A stretch of DNA of 64,000 nucleotides from Ancylostoma caninum. Its lineage: Eukaryota > Nematoda > Chromadorea > Rhabditida > Ancylostomatidae. A program made the position numbers and the translations under genes. The stretch is from assembly GCA_037903475.1 (NCBI GenBank), contig JBAJFG010000140.1, forward strand, positions 1,798,001 to 1,862,000, read 5' to 3'. Shown in pieces: positions 22,020 through 33,800 of this stretch; positions within the stretch are counted from its first letter, which is position 1, and every line of letters begins with the position of its first letter. The notes beneath the pieces were generated by a model. That model did no database searches and was not told the origin of the DNA. It saw only the letters and a program-made list of their open reading frames with translations.

Positions 22020-22480
22020 GTTCTCCTAACTGTAAATGAAAAATTCAGTAGCATCAATGTCAACCTTGCCCATTAAAATTTTGAACATCATCACTAAGTC
22101 ATTTTTAGTCTTCCACTTTTGAGCGTCGATCTGATCCGACATTGGTAACCCTAGTTGTTCCAGTCTTATCTTCCTGTTGTGCCTGTAGTTGAGGAATAGT
22201 CCATCCCAGAACACCTCATAATTAATTTACGAGTGAAATTGTTTCGTATGCTTCCCAGTAGATCGATGTCTTTTTTTTAAATTTTAAAGATGTTGTAAGT
22301 AAGTCCCATGGCTTTATTCACTAGATTCCTGTAATGTTGCTCGAAATCAAGATTGCCATTAATAATATAACCTAGATCTCGTGCTTTCTTAACATTTTCT
22401 AATCTTATACATATCTCCAATATACTATGCAACGTCTGCCAAACAATTTCCAATAGAAAGAACATGAGTTTTCCCAATAG
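22020..22480 (-). pseudogene. CR1-type reverse transcriptase C-terminal remnant
   Basis: Two minus-strand frames contain ENVKKARDLGYIINGNLDF then HYRNLVNKAMGLTYNIFK, and RKIRLEQLGL then KTKNDLVMMFKILMGKVDI. They align in order with the thumb and C-terminal parts of the intact CR1 ORF at 1.6-3.3 kb (VKDLGFLVTKDLSFDSHC; RRRRFDLITYYKLLNG). A piece resembling NFTRKLIMR lies between them in another frame, so the copy is frameshifted and dead. The sequence differs enough to be another CR1 lineage. Confidence 0.75.
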
Positions 22481-22499
22481 CGAGGGGCAAGTCCCATCT

Positions 22500-24818
22500 T
22501 TTAGACAATCTATCAGTTACTTCAATTCACTCGATTCAACTTCAAGAAATATTATACATGTACTATAAGTTGCATATGGATAGAGGCCATGGAGAAAGCC
22601 CATGAAGGAGCCTGCCTGAGGTACAGTTCGTGTAATTATGCATCAATGCAAACCATTGAAGTCAGGGTCTCACCTAAAAAAATTGTTCTCGAGATTTGTG
22701 CAAATGTGATTCAGCGTGAACTCTTGAGCACAATGATGCACGGGGAATGTCTCCAATTCTTGTGAAACCTGGGCTCTAGAGGGTTTTTTTTTCGCCAAGA
22801 TTCTAGAAACTCTCAGCAAAGGTAGGAGATGACCGAACCTCATCACCAGTGAATTGCAGATGATTGGTTTACTGCGTAGGCAATATGGGCATGTTGCATT
22901 TGTACATTAACCACTGACTACTGGCCACAATCACCATCGGTCCATCGTAGAGCGATTTTTCGGCCATTTTCGATAGTTTCAGAGGTGTTACTGGAATCAG
23001 GCCGTCGACGTGATCCGACATCTGTTAACAACTCTTTGTGGAGAATGATATGAGACTCAGACTTGGAACCTAGGAAGATAAAATTTTTTACACATCTTTA
23101 AATTGAAGTCACGCATGATTGACGTGGGGCCCGTGTTCGGCCGGTCGAGCATGTGTCCCCACATTTTAGCATTTTTTCTTCCCGTATAAAACGTTTCGTG
23201 AGAGCTTCTTTCTGGTGTACTATCTACGGATTGGATGTCTTCATTGTTTTTCAAAAGTTTTTCAAAGAATTTGTTGCTGTTTTAGCTGTCCCGGCTCGAA
23301 ATACCTAATGAAAAGTTCGAGAAAACATCTACATTGCCCGCTGCGAAAGTAGAACACTTACTTATCTGTTGGTACATTGCCACAAAAGAATTAGCTAGTT
23401 TTGAATTTTTGAAGGTTTCAAAAGATATGATATTAAAAGAGACGTGCTCGACCATTTGTGCACGTGGTCTTGAACGTGTTGAAGTAAATATTATATTTCT
23501 GGATAACTTGCAAATTTCTCTTTCCTTTGGAAATATGATGAAAATATTAGGATCGAGAAGAAAAAATCGTCTCACGGTAAATTGACAAACGTTTTGTCTC
23601 TGAGGATCAAGCGCTGTCTTGAACATTGCACAAATTCACTCTGTAACCAGTGCCTTCAAGGGCTCGACAGTGAACGAATATCAAGTGTGTGTCATTGCCC
23701 AAAAGCAGGCATTTCGTTGCGGGCATTTTGTTTTTCAATATTTCATTTTATTGCACTCTCCTGGAAATATAATATAATCTTAGAGAATATACAGAAAGTA
23801 GATGAAAACAAATGTTGAGTAGAATTCAAACATGTTGAACGCCTCCCTTTTTTCAGTTATCTTCGTTTGTCTCGCAGGTGTTCAGTGAATACTACGTATA
23901 TGCGCGAGCACTAAGGTCTTATGCGAATGAAAAACTCATTTAGTATCTGAATTAAATCAAGATAATTCAGGGAACCGCATCAAATTTTTATGATATTCAC
24001 TTTCGCTTTTAAGAACTTGCCTTTCGATTTATGCACATACATAAAGAGACAGCTCTCGATTGCTTTCACTGTTTTATTCATTGAATATTTATTCACTCGT
24101 ATATGGACTATCATCTATAAAGTAATCTACTTTAAAACCGGTATTAGCCACGAGTGAAACTGAGTTGATGTCTATGCTTCAAAAGTAACAAACAAAGCAA
24201 TTACAACATATGTAGAGATTAGTGTAGACAAAAATACAGCAAGCAGAAAAAAATAAAATTAAGAAAAAAAAATGAGAATCAAAAGCGAATAATCACAGAT
24301 ACAAGTTTTCAACAGCATCGCACAATATTGAACCTGAATATGAGCTTTTTGTCTTCTGGAAATGTGAGACACGTTCTCCTTAAAGCAGGTCAATGCTAAA
24401 CATTGAGATCATAGTCTTACGAAGGCGTAAGTCATCGCGGACACAGATCCGGTGTATTTAACCTTGGGTGGAAAACATGTGATGGACAAGTAATTCAGTA
24501 TTGTCCTTGCATCTACATAATATGAATGTAATTGCGATCTATTGTTAAGCAAACAACATGAATTGGGTATGAAGTGGATGCTGGATCTTCCACGATCGGA
24601 TCAATATAACCTAATCCGAATCCTGGCCGTTGGACACATCTATCCACACCACAAGGCCTTCATGGGATAAACTGACAAATTTCTAGTGATGGCAATCTAT
24701 ACAAATAAGCTAAAGTATTCATCAGATCACGTTGGTATGGCCCGATATACTGGATACGTATGCAGGGCCCCTCAAAATAGCGAATCAACATAATTTGTAC
24801 TTTTTACTGTATATACGG
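22500..24818. other. Gene-free stretch
   Basis: No exon with a recognisable domain. At about 23060-23210, a segment with ACATGCTCGACCGGCC...CGAACACGGGCCCC resembles the foldback core of the MITE at 50.3-50.99 kb, so repeat debris is likely. AT-rich throughout. Confidence 0.4.
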
Positions 24819-27800
24819 TCACGACAATGTCGCGAGTACCAGCACGAGAAGCGCGAGGTTCAACTGCACTGCTGAAGAGCCATCGTCACCTCCAGTCACC
24901 GTTGTCAACGTGACATCCATGGAACCGCCACGATTCACGAACGTATAAACGGGAGCGGGCAATTTTATCGTGTTATTGGCGGAAATTGTCGATGTGCGGC
25001 TAAACATGAGAGGTTACTGTAACACAGAGTATGTACTGTAGAATTACTGTAGCTAAAAGACGCACTTTAAAGTCTTTACGAGATTTCCCACCGCTGATGA
25101 GGCGCTAATTTCAGCCACGCCTTCATAGATGTCCAGCTGATTGGCGGAACCCTGGAAAGCAGGTTGTGCCACCGTATCCTTGGTGTGTTAAGCCTTTACT
25201 TGTGTACAACTCACCCAGTTCACGTCCTCTAACGTTCCTTTCACGGTGTCGCCAATCTCTGAGATTACCTTTGCACCAAAAGAGCCACCAATGGCATTCA
25301 GCGTAAAATCCATTCGCCTCCAGTCAGCGAAACTGTACGCTGACCACACAGTGTTGGCGGATTCTGGAATTACCGATGCATTTTCATGATGCAGCTTGTC
25401 AGATCATCGCCCCATCTCTTTGGCGCGCGACATCGCGGCGTAAGTATAACATGGGAGATTGTGGTGGTTCAGACTTGCAAAATTGATCGGGGATCACAGT
25501 GGTAATACCAACAGGATTATCCGATGAGCAGACAGTCAGAAAACCAAGGCGAATATGAAGCGGCGTGGACGAGCTGGTCCGGATCCACTGGCACGAATAG
25601 GTACATACTAGTGGCGAACGCAAAAAGTCGCTGCTAGGGTGGGGAGGGGAAGAGTAAAAAATACGGGGGTCCCCGTCACTCTGGGGCCAATGTGTGGAAT
25701 TTCGAGAGTGAAACTACTAAAAAATTAATTTTAGTATCGAATTATTGAAAATAAACGTTAAACATAGTTCAAAATAGTATTAGTGAGGAGCAAAATTCAG
25801 ATTGATGCAAAAATCCCAATTGGTTCTGGCGTGCTTCTGAAAATTTGGTGACCCACTCAGGAGAAAAAAGGGGGGGGGTGAGGGGGGGGGCATCGGCTCG
25901 TGCAGTGGCAACATCGCCTCCGCTCAAATCGATATCTATGGAAGATGTTGCTGGCGAAGGTAATCTAGGGTGCCATACTTCGTGTTGAGAACTGGCAAAA
26001 AACTATGGAAAAGGTAGTCTTCGCTCGTCTAAACACTCGAAAAAGTCTGTGTTCGTGAAAACTCGTCCATAATCATGGCTACTCACAGGTTATCAGACGC
26101 AAGTCGGAAACGATTATGACTTTACCTTGGAGGAGAACATTGGGGTCAATGGGATTATTTTTTATCCGTTGCCATGGGAAATTATCATTTTCTGGGAATT
26201 TGGGATTTAGAGGCTCTAAATTCCTCAGTTCAAGTAATGTCCAAACAATCAGTGTTGGATTATTCAAAGGAGCCTGGTCATGGACGGATAATAAGGCATC
26301 AAACAGATATCAGTTATGTCCAATTAATGCGTCAGATGCATCCAAACTTGGAAACTCGACTTTGAAATTGTCGGATATTTGGAAAAGGGAAAGCAAAATA
26401 ATTCTCGGAGGATAGGAAAGAGAGGGTAAGAGTTTTCTCTCTTTCAACGTCTAAATTCCTTGAAGAGAGTAGTAAATTAATAACAAAAACAGTTGGATTA
26501 TTCGGCTTTTACTTGGTCGTGAGTATAGCTATTATTTTCTAAATTGATTTTTTTTATAAAAACGAGCATGGCACTGGACACGTGGAATCTTACCTTTGTA
26601 AGCGAATGTGATAATATTTATGTTATCAGTAGAGTTCATCTTGTTAAACATCGTGAGAAACTGCTGGCCAGTCGGATAGATTCCATTCTTGGTTTGGAAT
26701 ATTGAAGCGGCCCTGAATCGGCAACTGTTTTTTAAGAAGAGAAGCAGAACACCAAGCTATCAAACTTACGTTGTTAAGTAGGACGTATTCGTGAAGAAGA
26801 TCTGATTCCTTAGAAGGTTCACAGCGTCATTTGATGACGAGTTCATCGAGGGAAAGTAGCAGTCGACTAACAATCCGATCCGATAGCCGTCAAGTGTGAA
26901 GAATGTCGAGCTGGACTGGGCATATTCTCCGGGAAACACGCGCAGAGTTGTGTTGTAGCTCACAGTATAGAAGACTTCACCGGGCGTAACTAGAGAAAGA
27001 AGCATTACTTCCTGAGAATTCTCGCAGTAGAGTGAGAACAAACCTCGCTCTCCTTTAATTTTCATAGCAAAAGTGGCTGGTTGCTCATTGGGTAATCTGT
27101 TCACCATGACTAGATACGGAGTTGCACTGGGTGGTAGGGCGTACTCGATAGGGTTTGAACCGTTTATGCTTAAAGGCGTAGTTATGGTTAAGATACTTAT
27201 TATCTATGGGCTGAGATAATTCATCTCTTGATATTTTTCTGTAAAATTGAGTGAATTAGTAATGAATGTACAATGCTGCTCCTAATCTTTGCAAAAAGGA
27301 CGTGCGCCACGCGTTGGGTGTATACAATGAGGTACCCACACCTGTACCTCCAGCCGCAATTAGTGGGTGCGGCGCCCACTAGGTGCCAGATCATGAGCTG
27401 CGCTGTCAGTGGCAGCTCCTGCAGGAGCCTTGCGCCGCATGTGCCCCCGACTCCGCCCACTTCGCCGCGTGCGGCGCGCGCTGCGATTGCGTCGGCTTGC
27501 GTTCTACGAAGAGGAAATTGCTCTTATTGGAAGAAATGCGGGAAAGTGAAGCCAGGGAAAGCGTTTCAGTGTGATTTAGTATTGAACACAAAGTATTTAG
27601 CAGGTGTTCAACTCAAATTTAACCAGTAAGGCTAGTTTTGTCTAAATTTAATTCAAATTCAGTTTAGTCTGAATTAAGCTTAGATTTAGCTAGTAGTTCT
27701 TGTTTGCACGGGCGTTATCTTCACTAGTGGACTTCAGGCTTCAGGCGTGAAGCATTCGCCAGGTTAAACTTTTATGGTTGAAATGGCATTCTTGTTCTTG

Positions 27801-28650
27801 TGAGCCCATATATGCTTATGAGCGTTCTTTAGCCAGCTAATCAATTGATATTCGTACCCAGGGCGTGCTGAGGTGTTAGAAATGCCTTGTAGACATGCCC
27901 AATGCCTGGAAGCATGGTTACGAGATGCAATGTCATTCGAACGCCATCGAAGGTGGTTTACCACCATATTGATTTTTTTGTAACTATGAAGCGAGTGCCA
28001 AGAAATAAAAAAAATAATTTCAGTCCTTACACATCGGGATGTCCACAGAAGTTAACAAGTGTAAGCAAGTGCACTGACCGTGGTACACGTTAATGTTTTT
28101 ACAATTATAACACACCATGTTATAATTTTTCAAACTTATAGGTGAAATTCGAAAAGATTGATTTTGTAAAAAGATATTTAGAGAAGTTGTGTTGAAGGCG
28201 GGTTAAGACCGCTTGTAACTAATTTTTTTATTGCTGTAAGCAAACGAACGCAGCAATTTTTCATTCATTGTAATTTAGGAAAACCTAATAGGTGAAAGGT
28301 CTCTGCACTGGTGTTACACCTTGTAAATTTAAGGTTCAGATGATTTAGGAGCAATACCTCCTCTCAAAATCATTAAATTGCGTTCTCGTCTGATATTTGG
28401 AGGAAGATTAACATCTGTAATCTTACTGCATAGTTTGAGCAGATCTCGTTCAGTACCAACGACGCTGTGGGCACTGCTAGGTATTTTCGAAGTAAATTTT
28501 AATTCTACTCTTATTTAAGCCAACTCTTTTCGAAGGAATGGACCGATATCTAATCAAAATCCAAGTTCCAGCTATGAGTCCCCTTTGGTCACCTCATTTT
28601 TTACGAAGTCCCGCATGCCTTGAAAAGTTCCTGCCGAAGTCTGATTGTTG

Positions 28651-28697
<47 letters not shown>

Positions 28698-30162
28698 AAT
28701 GTGGAGATATTTGCAGAAGAATTTTTAAACCGTTTTCTCGGCGACTTAGTTCTGTTGGAAACTTGCAGTTTCCTGAGTAAATCGCTGCAAAAAAAAGATG
28801 GAAATCTTGAAAATCTGCTCTTTTATTGGCTGCCTCTATCGTATCCCTTTTTCCCGACGATTTTCGCCCCCATTTGCCCATTTTCAGCTTTTGCCGCGTT
28901 GCGGCGTTGCAATTGCCGCGCATGAAACCTGCGGGGGTGGGGCGGAGTCTGAAGCGCACGCAGCGCAAGGCTCCGGCAGGGGCTGCCAGCGACAGCGCAG
29001 CTCATGAACTGGCACCTAGTGGGCGCCGTACCCACTAATTGCGGCTGGTGGTACAGGTGTGGGTACCTCATTGCCGCCCCCCCCACGCGTTTAACCGTCG
29101 CAAAGCGTCGCTCTTTCATAACATCCTTAAAATGAAACCAATTCCAATTTTTCTTGAAAACCCAAATTGTGCATTTCATGGCGAATCTTATGATATATGA
29201 ACTTTTCAACATCATGCTTTTTACTTTGCAGAAAATACCGTTAAAAATGTAGTATTTTGATCACTCTGGATTAAGGGTGTCAGGTACAAAGAAGTCTGCT
29301 TAGCTTTGTGATGAGGTTTTTGACCGGTATAGAGAACAGTATTGAAAAATTCATGAATCATTCGATCCGTTGTAATACAGAGAATCCATTTATTCAGAAA
29401 AAAATGGATATCCTTATTTCTAAGAAAATTACGAAGGGGAGACGCTCTGCGACGTACTAATGCGTCGCGCGCCTCCTTTTTGCAAGGATTAGGAGTAGTA
29501 TTGTACGTGTGCTGAATTAGTAGTGTAGTATAAAATGAAAGAGTGTTGCATGTTCAGAGGATAACAACTCTTGCAACGACGCAGATAAAAGAAAAAAAAG
29601 GTTTATAGAACGGTTACTCCCCTAGCTTCTGCCTTAATTTTGCCGAAGTCTTTTTGCTGCTACCCTAACATTGCCTCATAAGCATGCAGGTGCTTTAAAT
29701 ACAAAAATAAACAAAAATAACACACAGATGTTCGAAAAGACGTTATCGACGTCAACAAGATCTAGAAACTTACTAAATAGGGTTGGCCGTATTTGCTTCA
29801 TAATATGCAACGACAGTTGAATTGGAGAGATTTGTCCCAGTGATGTAGATGTACACCACAGTCAGTGGAAGTGGTTGTATCTGAAATTTCACCCTTAGAG
29901 AGTATGTTTTTGTAGAGAGAATCCATGGAATTCCACCTGAAATGAGCATTGTGTGCCTGGAGGCATAGGAATCACACTACTGTCATTCTTCAGAGCGTAT
30001 ATGGTGTCAGTTCCATTCACTGTTAGCTGGACGGAGCCAGTGCGACAGGCATCTGAAATTATTGAGGAAATGATATAATTTTTCCATAGAATGTACTAGT
30101 TCCTTACCCCATTGTGCAACAGCTGCTTCAGCGAATAAAAGTAGCAGCAACGGTAGCGACAT
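24819..30162 (-). CDS. CUB-like domain protein, secreted and probably GPI-anchored
   Basis: Nine phase-consistent exons, 385 aa: 30108-30162, 29937-30052, 29774-29880, 27044-27168, 26770-26989, 26594-26712, 25215-25363, 25066-25151, 24819-24999. A signal peptide (MSLPLLLLLFAEAAVAQW) is followed by DACRTGSVQLTVNG and MPPGTQCSF, then long strand-rich segments with many NxS/T sites (NGT, NLSNST, NTS, NRTS). The layout, with early cysteines, length near 380 aa and a C-terminus of small polar residues (GGDDGSSA) then a hydrophobic stretch ending VLVLATLS, fits the nematode CUB-like family, members of which respond to infection in C. elegans. The tail predicts a GPI anchor. Intron 3 (2.6 kb) holds a foldback element. 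The final junction (donor GTGCGT) is the least certain. Confidence 0.85.
26116..26415 (+). other. Open frame in the CUB-like intron, weakly lectin-like
   Basis: A 99-codon plus-strand frame inside a minus-strand intron contains VGLFKGAWSWTDNK, which resembles the GL...WSWTDG block of C-type lectin domains. No conserved cysteine pair or WND motif is visible and there is no clear splice context. It may be a decayed lectin exon or chance. Confidence 0.15.
27271..29503. mobile_element. 2.2 kb foldback element related to the 5.06 kb MITE
   Basis: Ends CAATGCTGCTCCTAATCTTT and its imperfect complement are flanked by TA (27269, 29504). A second inverted pair lies inside: 27330-27450 (GGTACCCACACCTGTACC, AATTAGTGGGTGCGGCGCCC) matches 28930-29075 reversed. 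The right arm additionally carries 29095-29460, a copy of the body of the MITE at 5.06-5.49 kb. The centre has a (TA)n run. It occupies intron 3 of the CUB-like gene. No transposase is seen. Confidence 0.7.
28652..28694. repeat. (TA)n microsatellite
   Basis: About 21 consecutive TA units, near the middle of the 2.2 kb foldback element. Confidence 0.95.
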
Positions 30163-30302
30163 AACTGCCTCGACGATTTTAACTAAAGCAGTCAGCTGAT
30201 AGAAGTCACGGTAAATTTTACAGAACCCGTGACGAATGGAAATGCGAAGGGGAAATCGCCAGCAACAGCATTCGGATTGTACTTTTTCTACGGCAATTTC
30301 AA

Positions 30303-30803
30303 AAAAAAAATAATAAAACGGAAGAAGGCGGTAGAACGACAGCGCTCTTTGACCGCGCACTCATGATCATCAGGGAAAAAATTGCTAAAAATGACATATG
30401 AGACTGGTGGCTCAATTCATTTCCCGTTGTTGTTCCTGTGACGAGAGTAGGAAATGAGTAGCGGAGTGTGAGCGGAACGGACTTGTTATAACGAATGACG
30501 ACAGAGTAGTTCCAGGTTCAGAAATAGTAAAAGTCACAAGAGCTCTAGCACCAATGGGAACCTAACATTATCCCAGGAGATCGAGATAGTTTCCAGGGTG
30601 AAAACCAGGAAAAAACCACTAGGGTTCATCAGGACCAGTTCTACAAGGAAAATCATACAGATGGAATTTCCAGATTTTTCTCATCAGGTTGCCTTAGTTG
30701 GAGAATGGATTGTAGTAAATACTAGTTTTTTTTTGAGAGTAAAATAATAATAAAGCGGAAGAAGGCGGTAGAATGACAGCGCTCTTTGACCGCGCACTCA
30801 TGT
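30303..30803. repeat. Pair of ~63 bp direct repeats upstream of the CUB-like gene
   Basis: Segments 30303-30365 and 30741-30803 share GGAAGAAGGCGGTAGAA then GACAGCGCTCTTTGACCGCG and CACTCATG, with only a few differences. They lie 0.14-0.64 kb upstream of the CUB-like start codon. Confidence 0.75.
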
Positions 30804-33800
30804 TCTTCTGAAGCTTGCTGTTTAGAGAAGAAATTAGTTCGCTGTAGCGTTATCTGCTCATTTTTTTTCAACTTAGTTAACAATCTAGTGAATGACTCAC
30901 AAACAGAACTGCCACACATTAATAACCCCGTGAGACACAGGTGAATCATCAAATGTAATCAAGCGTATACTTCGAAAGCATAGGCACAGGCATGTTTTAC
31001 TGATAGAACTAAACAGTAATATTAAAAACGCAGTGATACACCTATTTAACAGATTCAATGAGGATTAGCTTTTAAGGGGGGGGGAGATCACATTTTGATT
31101 TTGCATAGAGAGATATGTTGCATATTTATCGCTCCTGTCGGGGCATAAGTTAGAAACAACAACAAGAACATCAATGAATCATTGAATGACTAAATATGTG
31201 AGTAAATAAATGAATAATCAAACAAATGAATGGGTGAATGAATGGGTGAATGAATGAATGAATGAATGAATGAATGAATGAATGAATGAATGAATGAATG
31301 AATGAATGAATGAATGAATGAATGAATACGAAACGCTTGCCATCATTCGGTTCTGCTCTTCCCAGTGAATGTATTTAATCCTGCTCCACCCTTGATCCTG
31401 ATCCTAAGACTTCAAATGCATCCTGAGCACCTGAGATTCGAAGGTGGAGTTAACTCCTCGGAGATGGAAGAAGGCATAACTCGCACATAATCATAAATGA
31501 CATAGATATTATAAATAAATAGAGAAGGGAAATATAAAAAAAGAAAATTACGCGGGAAACTACGACTCACGGGAGAACAAATGAAGGATTAGACATCAGC
31601 TGATGACAACTCACTGGCTTCTTGTCCCACTTTCACCTCTATTAATAGTCACAACTAATAACTAGTCTTCAGTACATTTCACGAATTTCTCCACATCTAT
31701 GGTAGTTGGAGAAATCGAAATGTAAATAGGAGTGCGACAACTATAAAATATGTAAACATTGTTGAAGAAAAACCCAAAGGACTCATTAAAAAAGCCTTTT
31801 TTTTTGAAACAGCAATACACTGCGACTCTTGTGATTGCATCTCGAGAAGCTGCAGGCATATATTTCGTGATAATGAACTAACAAAACCAACAGCAGGTCT
31901 CGTCTGAACCAAGCTTCAGTCAATACTCTAACGAGGGTAACAGCTCCACTGTTATTTGCGTTATTTCACTTTGTAAGTACAAGGCCAATAATAGGTATAG
32001 AACAAAGTGTAGGGGAGAAAAACGAAGAAAAACATTTAATTTTTGCGTAGGTAGTACGAGTATGTACGTAATATATGCACTTTTTCTAGGTCAAGAACTT
32101 TCAATTAAATTTGAGAAATCACCTAAGCATATTTAGAGGCAAAAAAGCTTACTCATATTCATTGATTGAAAAAAGGGGACCGCTCCCCATCAGATGTGAA
32201 CGATTATTTGGGATTTACTTATAAGGTTCCATCACAGTATTGTAAATAAATAACGACAAGAAAAGTATCTCGTCATAACGCTTGTTGGTAGGCTGTAACT
32301 ATGCATTGTTTATCTGTGTTTGCATTTCGCAGCAATACAATTTGCAAATTTCCTTATTTTTGCTCAAAGGCTTCAATATTCAAAAGCAGGTGCGATCATA
32401 TGCGATTCCCTCCAACATAGTGATAAAGATGGTCCCCTTGGGACTAAACTAGAAAATGCAGCAACTGAAAATATCAAAGGAACGTTGTCCTTTCATGTTC
32501 TCGAAAAATGGAAAAGATGTCTGAGTGATAGTTTTACAACAGATACCTCTGAACGATCTGAGGATGCCACTTCTCGATGAAGTGAATTGAAATTTCCTAT
32601 GTATCATCAGTGGGACCTGTGCATTCGATAATGAGATACGAGAATCAATTTTTTTCCACGCACATTCTCGATTCTCAAGCATGTAATTAAGGTACGAGTG
32701 TCCGTGAAACATCACAAATCATCCACAATTCAGAACAATTTTCTTGGCTGTAAGCGTTTCGTTGTTTGTTAACCAATGTTCGGAAACCATTCCCTCCTAC
32801 TACTATTCAAGGATTTTTAGTGAAACTAGATCATCCATAAGGGGTAAAAATGCAAAAAAAAATTGAACAACTAATTGTACATGTAAAAGCTACGCACCGG
32901 AAAGCCACTATTTGGTTTACAGAATAAAAAAACCAAAAGAAGCATCGTTCTGTATGAGAAGCGAATAGATGGAACTGATCACATATGGCTTTATTTGTCC
33001 TGAATTTGTAGGTAGCAGGTTCCACTTGAAGGAAATTCACAGCAAAGGAATAGTTCGTTCTGTAAATTGAGAGAAGAATGGCAAATGTTCTCGAATACAA
33101 TGAAAAATTCGTGGCGTATTAAAGCAATGAATGTTATTTTAATGAGAAATTTAATTCTCTATGGCAACGCCTGACTGCAACTAGCACTGTATTCGCAATT
33201 TAACGCTTTCCCATTTGAGTAGACTTAAGTGAGCTCAAACGTTATTCATACAAACTAATGTTGGTATTGGCAGGAAAAATAAAAAATAAATGGGAGGGGG
33301 GGAAGGGGAAGAAAAAAGGGAGGGAATAAAGTGTCTCCGATATGTATGTATGAAAAATAGACTAACTAATAGAAGTTTTTCTTTTTCTTGCATATTCCAC
33401 CCTACTTTTTTGAAAGTAATCGACTTATAATTCACTTATCTATTCTGTGATTCAAGTTACACAAACCACATCATTTCTACCGTGAGTGGCAAATAAATGG
33501 ATAAATAGATAAACAAATTAGTAAATAAATAAATAATCCATCAAATGAAGAGCAGACACTGTGAAGAGGATATCTGAGATAAACCTCAAATGTCATGAGT
33601 CAGTGCACAATCACGACTTCATTAATCTATGGTGAGAAGTTAGACGGGAATTACGAGTTATTGTACTCGTAAGATGATGAATTCCCTGAAGGCCAAGTGA
33701 GTCGACAACGCTTTATGACAGCTGGAAAATCTCATTGTTCCTTGTACTTTTTGAGAAATCTAATTTATTAAGAGGATACTGAGAAGCTGGTACATACTTG

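Noticed and set aside
28620..28968. Frames with repeated Tyr-Ile
   Set aside because: Product of the (TA)n microsatellite within the foldback element.
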